A stretch of DNA of 64,000 nucleotides. Source: Glandiceps talaboti (Eukaryota; Hemichordata; Enteropneusta; Spengelidae). The stretch covers positions 16,907,484-16,971,483 of the forward strand of contig NC_135550.1 of the NCBI RefSeq assembly GCF_964340395.1. The letters are read 5' to 3'. This document shows positions 57,353 through 64,000 of the stretch, one piece after another. A program made the translations under genes and the position numbers. Below the pieces are notes generated by a model. It searched no databases. It had not been told where the DNA came from and saw only the letters and a program-made list of their open reading frames with translations. Position 1 is the first letter of the stretch; every line of letters begins with the position of its first letter.

Positions 57353-60300
57353 TCACATGCACTGACAACAGGATGGGAAAGGCGAACATCCCGGATTACA
57401 ACAAGGTTCTACATTTGGGTCTGATCGTTTATTGATTTCTGAAGGTGCCCAGACTAACTCTGCTTCAAATTTCATTCTGATGTCATCAATTTTCTTCAAA
57501 ATTGCACTATAAGCTGGATCTGTGTTCAAGTTATAAACTTCTGATGGGTCTGTGTTCAGATCATACAACAGCGGTGGAAAATGGGCCGTTCTTTTAGCTG
57601 TGGGACGGCAATCAAGGTCATGAGTAAAGTCACAGTTGTCACTTCCTTCTGTGAAGTAATGGGCTTTGTAGTGCTTGTGTCTCACTGCATAGATCGGATA
57701 CAATGGGTCAGCATATGCAAATATGTAGAAAAATGTGTCTCTCTTGCTCTGTAAAATAGAAAAAATTTAATAGCAATAATAACAAAAAAAAATTGAAAAC
57801 AAAGGTACAGATTTTTATTTAGGGAGTGATAAACAGATGTAGATGAAATTTGTCTACAGCAGATCTACACTCATCAAATAAAGTTGAAACCTCCTGACAC
57901 CTCATCTACAAAGTTCCAATGCAGTGACAGGCTGCTTCTATAGATTTGTCCACAGTAGACAAGATTTCATCAATGTACAGGGGCTTTGCAAATATATGCC
58001 TTCACATAAAAAGAAACCCTGTCTTTTTTACCTTTTCTTGTTGAAACAGCAATGGTCCAATATCTACACCATCCAGTGTAACATTTGGTAATGTTGCATT
58101 GACGAGGTTGGCTATGGTTGGTAAGAAATCTAGCGTACTAGCTAATTCCATTGTCCTACCAGGTTTGACTCTTCCTGGCCAATACGCAATAGCAGGCACA
58201 CGCTGACCACCCTCATACGTAGTACCTTTACCACACTTCAATGGGCCTGCATTACCACCTCGATTTTCATTGCGAAGACTTGGTCTGAGAAGGAAATAGA
58301 AATAGACATAGGGTGTTATTTGTTTTTTTAGAAATTTAATATGATTATCTACTACTTCAAAACAGTCCCAAATTTTTTATTAATTGTCATGTATTTTTCA
58401 ATGACATGAACAACTGAGCACACTTTATTCATTCAATGATGGCCACTTGTAGATGTTTGTGAAGTTAAAACTTGATGGGAGACATTGCGGCGAATGCACT
58501 GATGTCACTTTAAGCAAAATATTACATAATGGGTCACAAAATATTCATGTATTGTCTTTGCTTTCATATGAGAATTATATTTCCAAAATTTCAATGATAG
58601 GACACAACCTTCCAATGTAATAAACCCGACAATGGATTCATTGCAACAGCTCCCAGCTTTTTTTTTAAGCCAAACTTTCCATCTGTATGTGTGTTTTTCA
58701 TGATTAAATCTCTTGACTTGCGACAAATATTCTCAACTTTTTCCACATTAATGAAAGGGAAACGATACCATGTGAAGTCACTATGTTTTATAAAAACTTG
58801 GATGTTAAACATTGAGACATAATGTGTTGTTGTCATTCACTTTCACTTATCGGTACAAGCTGGCATTGATCAGAACTTAGGTAGAAGTGATGTATACTAT
58901 AGGTCTTGCTAGGCAAATTGTTGTGGACTAGCTGTTTATATTGTTATTGTAACTGTATAACAACAAGTGGTCAACAATATGTTTAACAGAAGTTGCCGAG
59001 AAAGACCTGTACATCATTTCTGCATAAGTTTGGATAGATGCCAGCTCTGTACTGATAAGTGAAAGTGAATGCATTTTACATATATCTTGTTTGACATCCA
59101 AATTTTTATTAAACATAGTGAATTCACAGAGAATCCTTCCCCTTTTAAAAAAATAAAAGAAAGAAAGATATGTCAGATCAGAGTTGTAACATACCCATTA
59201 TCAGAGGTGAAGAGTATTAATGTATTGTTTTCTACACCACTATCCCTAAGTTGTTGTATGACATGACCAATACCATAGTCCAACTCTGCTAATGAATCAC
59301 CAAATGTTCCCCTTGAAGTGGAGTTCCTAAATTGCTTACTAGCAAACTGTGGATGATGCACATGATTGAAGGCATAATATAAAAAGAATGGTGTTTTCTT
59401 TGCTGCATTTGTTGAGATGAATGTAGTAGCTTGCTGGATGTATTTCTCTTCCAGCACAGTAAAGTCAGTGGGCTGCTCAATTATTTTATCATCTTTATAT
59501 AATGGACACCCAGGATAGTATAAATCACACTGATTAAAACATGGGTCATCGGGATAAAAACATTTGAGACATGGACAAAAGTCCTGAGAGTAGGGTATCC
59601 CATAATAACTATCAAATCCATAGTGGATTGGTGAGTATTCATTGTTCTTGCCCACACCTAAATGCCATTTGCCAACAATGCTTGTACTGTAACCTTTAGT
59701 CTTTAAAATTTGTGCCAGCGTTGTCTCATTGTGTGGTAGCCCTCCTGTAGACTCTGGTAGGAAAACTCCAGGCCATACACCAAGCCTTGGTGGTAGTCTA
59801 CCTGTCAGTAATGAGGCTCTGAAATGATCAAAACAAAATTGAGAGACGTTGTTAAAGAATTACAATCTTCAGAAAGACCTCTTTTTGTACCCTATTCCCA
59901 ACTTGCAAGCAGTCTCAGCCAAGTGAAGGGGTACAGAAGACCTGGTCGAAATTTCAAAAATACATATAAATAATTGAAAAGAATGAATGTAAATGTACTG
60001 AATATGCCCCCAATACACAAACTATGTGTTGTTGACTGCTAGCTGTTAGTTACCCTCCCACTATATTTCCGCATGTGATCGATACCAATGTGCAATATCA
60101 GAATATCACACGGTACATACTTACCTTGACGGACTGCAAAGTGGGTTTGCAGTGTAAAACTGAGTAAAATGTAGTCCATTGTTGAAAAGATTATCAATGT
60201 TTGGGGTTTGACTAGTAGGGTGACCATAGCATGACAAGTCCCCATACCCAAGGTCATCAGCGAACAGAATAACGATGTTTGGACTCGGAGACTGTGCAGC

Positions 60301-60375
60301 TAACGAAATACTCCCACATAACCAAAGAGACAAAATAGTAATATATTCAGATCGAAAGCACCATGTTAAAACCAT
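57353..60375 (-). CDS. ARSA-like: Arylsulfatase A, copy A
   Basis: There are four exons: 60375-60125, 59818-59195, 58284-58032 and 57748-57353. They total 1524 nt, giving 507 aa, the usual length for ARSA, with clean GT-AG joins. Residues 1-28 form a signal peptide. The sulfatase signature CSPSR (80-84) carries the Cys that SUMF1-type enzyme converts to formylglycine; its Arg codon is split by intron 1. Metal ligands Asp40/Asp41 and Asp290/Asn291 are present, as are catalytic Lys134/His136 (GKWHLG), His238 and Lys311 ([10 protein letters not shown]). Sequons at Asn114, Asn248 and Asn281 fit a glycosylated lysosomal protein. The Cys-rich end (EPCCNPGC...CCQC) is typical of ARSA rather than GALNS or ARSB. 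The expected reaction is hydrolysis of sulfate esters such as cerebroside sulfate; the actual substrate is unknown. Confidence 0.94.
58753..59148. mobile_element. Foldback element in ARSA copy A intron 2
   Basis: The left arm reads TCACTATGTTTTATAAAAAC, TTGGATGTTAAACA, CATTCACTTTCACTTATC and AAGCTGGCATTGATCAGAAC. The reverse complement of 59148-58960 gives the same series with small differences (TCACTATGTTTAATAAAAAT, TTGGATGTCAAACA, CATTCACTTTCACTTATC). The arms are about 180 bp around a short centre near 58945. Confidence 0.8.
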
Positions 60376-63935
<3,560 letters not shown>

Positions 63936-64000
63936 GATGATGCATGAGGGACGGGTACAGTACACAACAACACGTCCGAGCGCTAGCGAGCAATACAACA

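Noticed and set aside
63936-63998. Upstream in-frame ATG for ARSA copy B
   Set aside because: It would put an Arg- and Cys-containing stretch before an already complete signal peptide; the ATG at 63935 is the simpler start.

Overview
This is nuclear DNA from an intron-rich, AT-rich animal genome. Genes are split by short and long GT-AG introns, and intergenic and intronic DNA is full of microsatellites, minisatellites and small dispersed repeats. The proteins are close to vertebrate relatives (FOXN2/3, EFCAB11, FBXO11, ARSA). Introns and repeats look like those of a marine invertebrate, perhaps a hemichordate, cephalochordate, echinoderm or lophotrochozoan; the sequence alone does not decide which. 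Nothing bacterial, viral, CRISPR-like or tRNA-like was seen.

Layout. (1) About 1-27.6 kb: the 5' part of a FOXN2/3-type forkhead gene on the minus strand. Only one coding exon (12434-11880) is recognisable. A splice acceptor just before its ATG implies a 5' UTR intron, and a promoter-like block with a perfect E2F palindrome lies near 27.3 kb. The later exons were not found and probably lie left of the window. (2) 28-32.4 kb: intergenic DNA with a long GATA microsatellite. (3) 37487-32451, minus: a complete five-exon EFCAB11 (169 aa). (4) 37813-51717, plus: a complete eighteen-exon FBXO11 (879 aa), head to head with EFCAB11 across a 325-bp gap holding CCAAT, octamer, E-box and YY1-like sites. 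Its 3' UTR seems to run about 2.2 kb to a poly(A) signal at 53957. (5) 60375-57353 and 63935-61347, minus: two tandem four-exon arylsulfatase A genes with identical intron positions and intact catalytic residues.

Exon joins were worked out by hand. In every complete gene the exon lengths sum to a whole number of codons and all splice sites are GT-AG. The genes do unrelated jobs: transcription factor, small EF-hand protein, SCF ubiquitin-ligase receptor and lysosomal sulfatases. The most informative point is the linkage. FOXN beside EFCAB11 and FBXO11 joins two human neighbourhoods, FOXN3-EFCAB11 on 14q32 and FOXN2-FBXO11 on 2p16, so the window may keep the arrangement from before the vertebrate genome duplications.

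The non-coding DNA holds several clear inverted-repeat (foldback, MITE-like) elements in introns, tandem repeats with periods of about 28 to 140 bp, and dispersed repeats present two or three times in the window. No new gene system was found.
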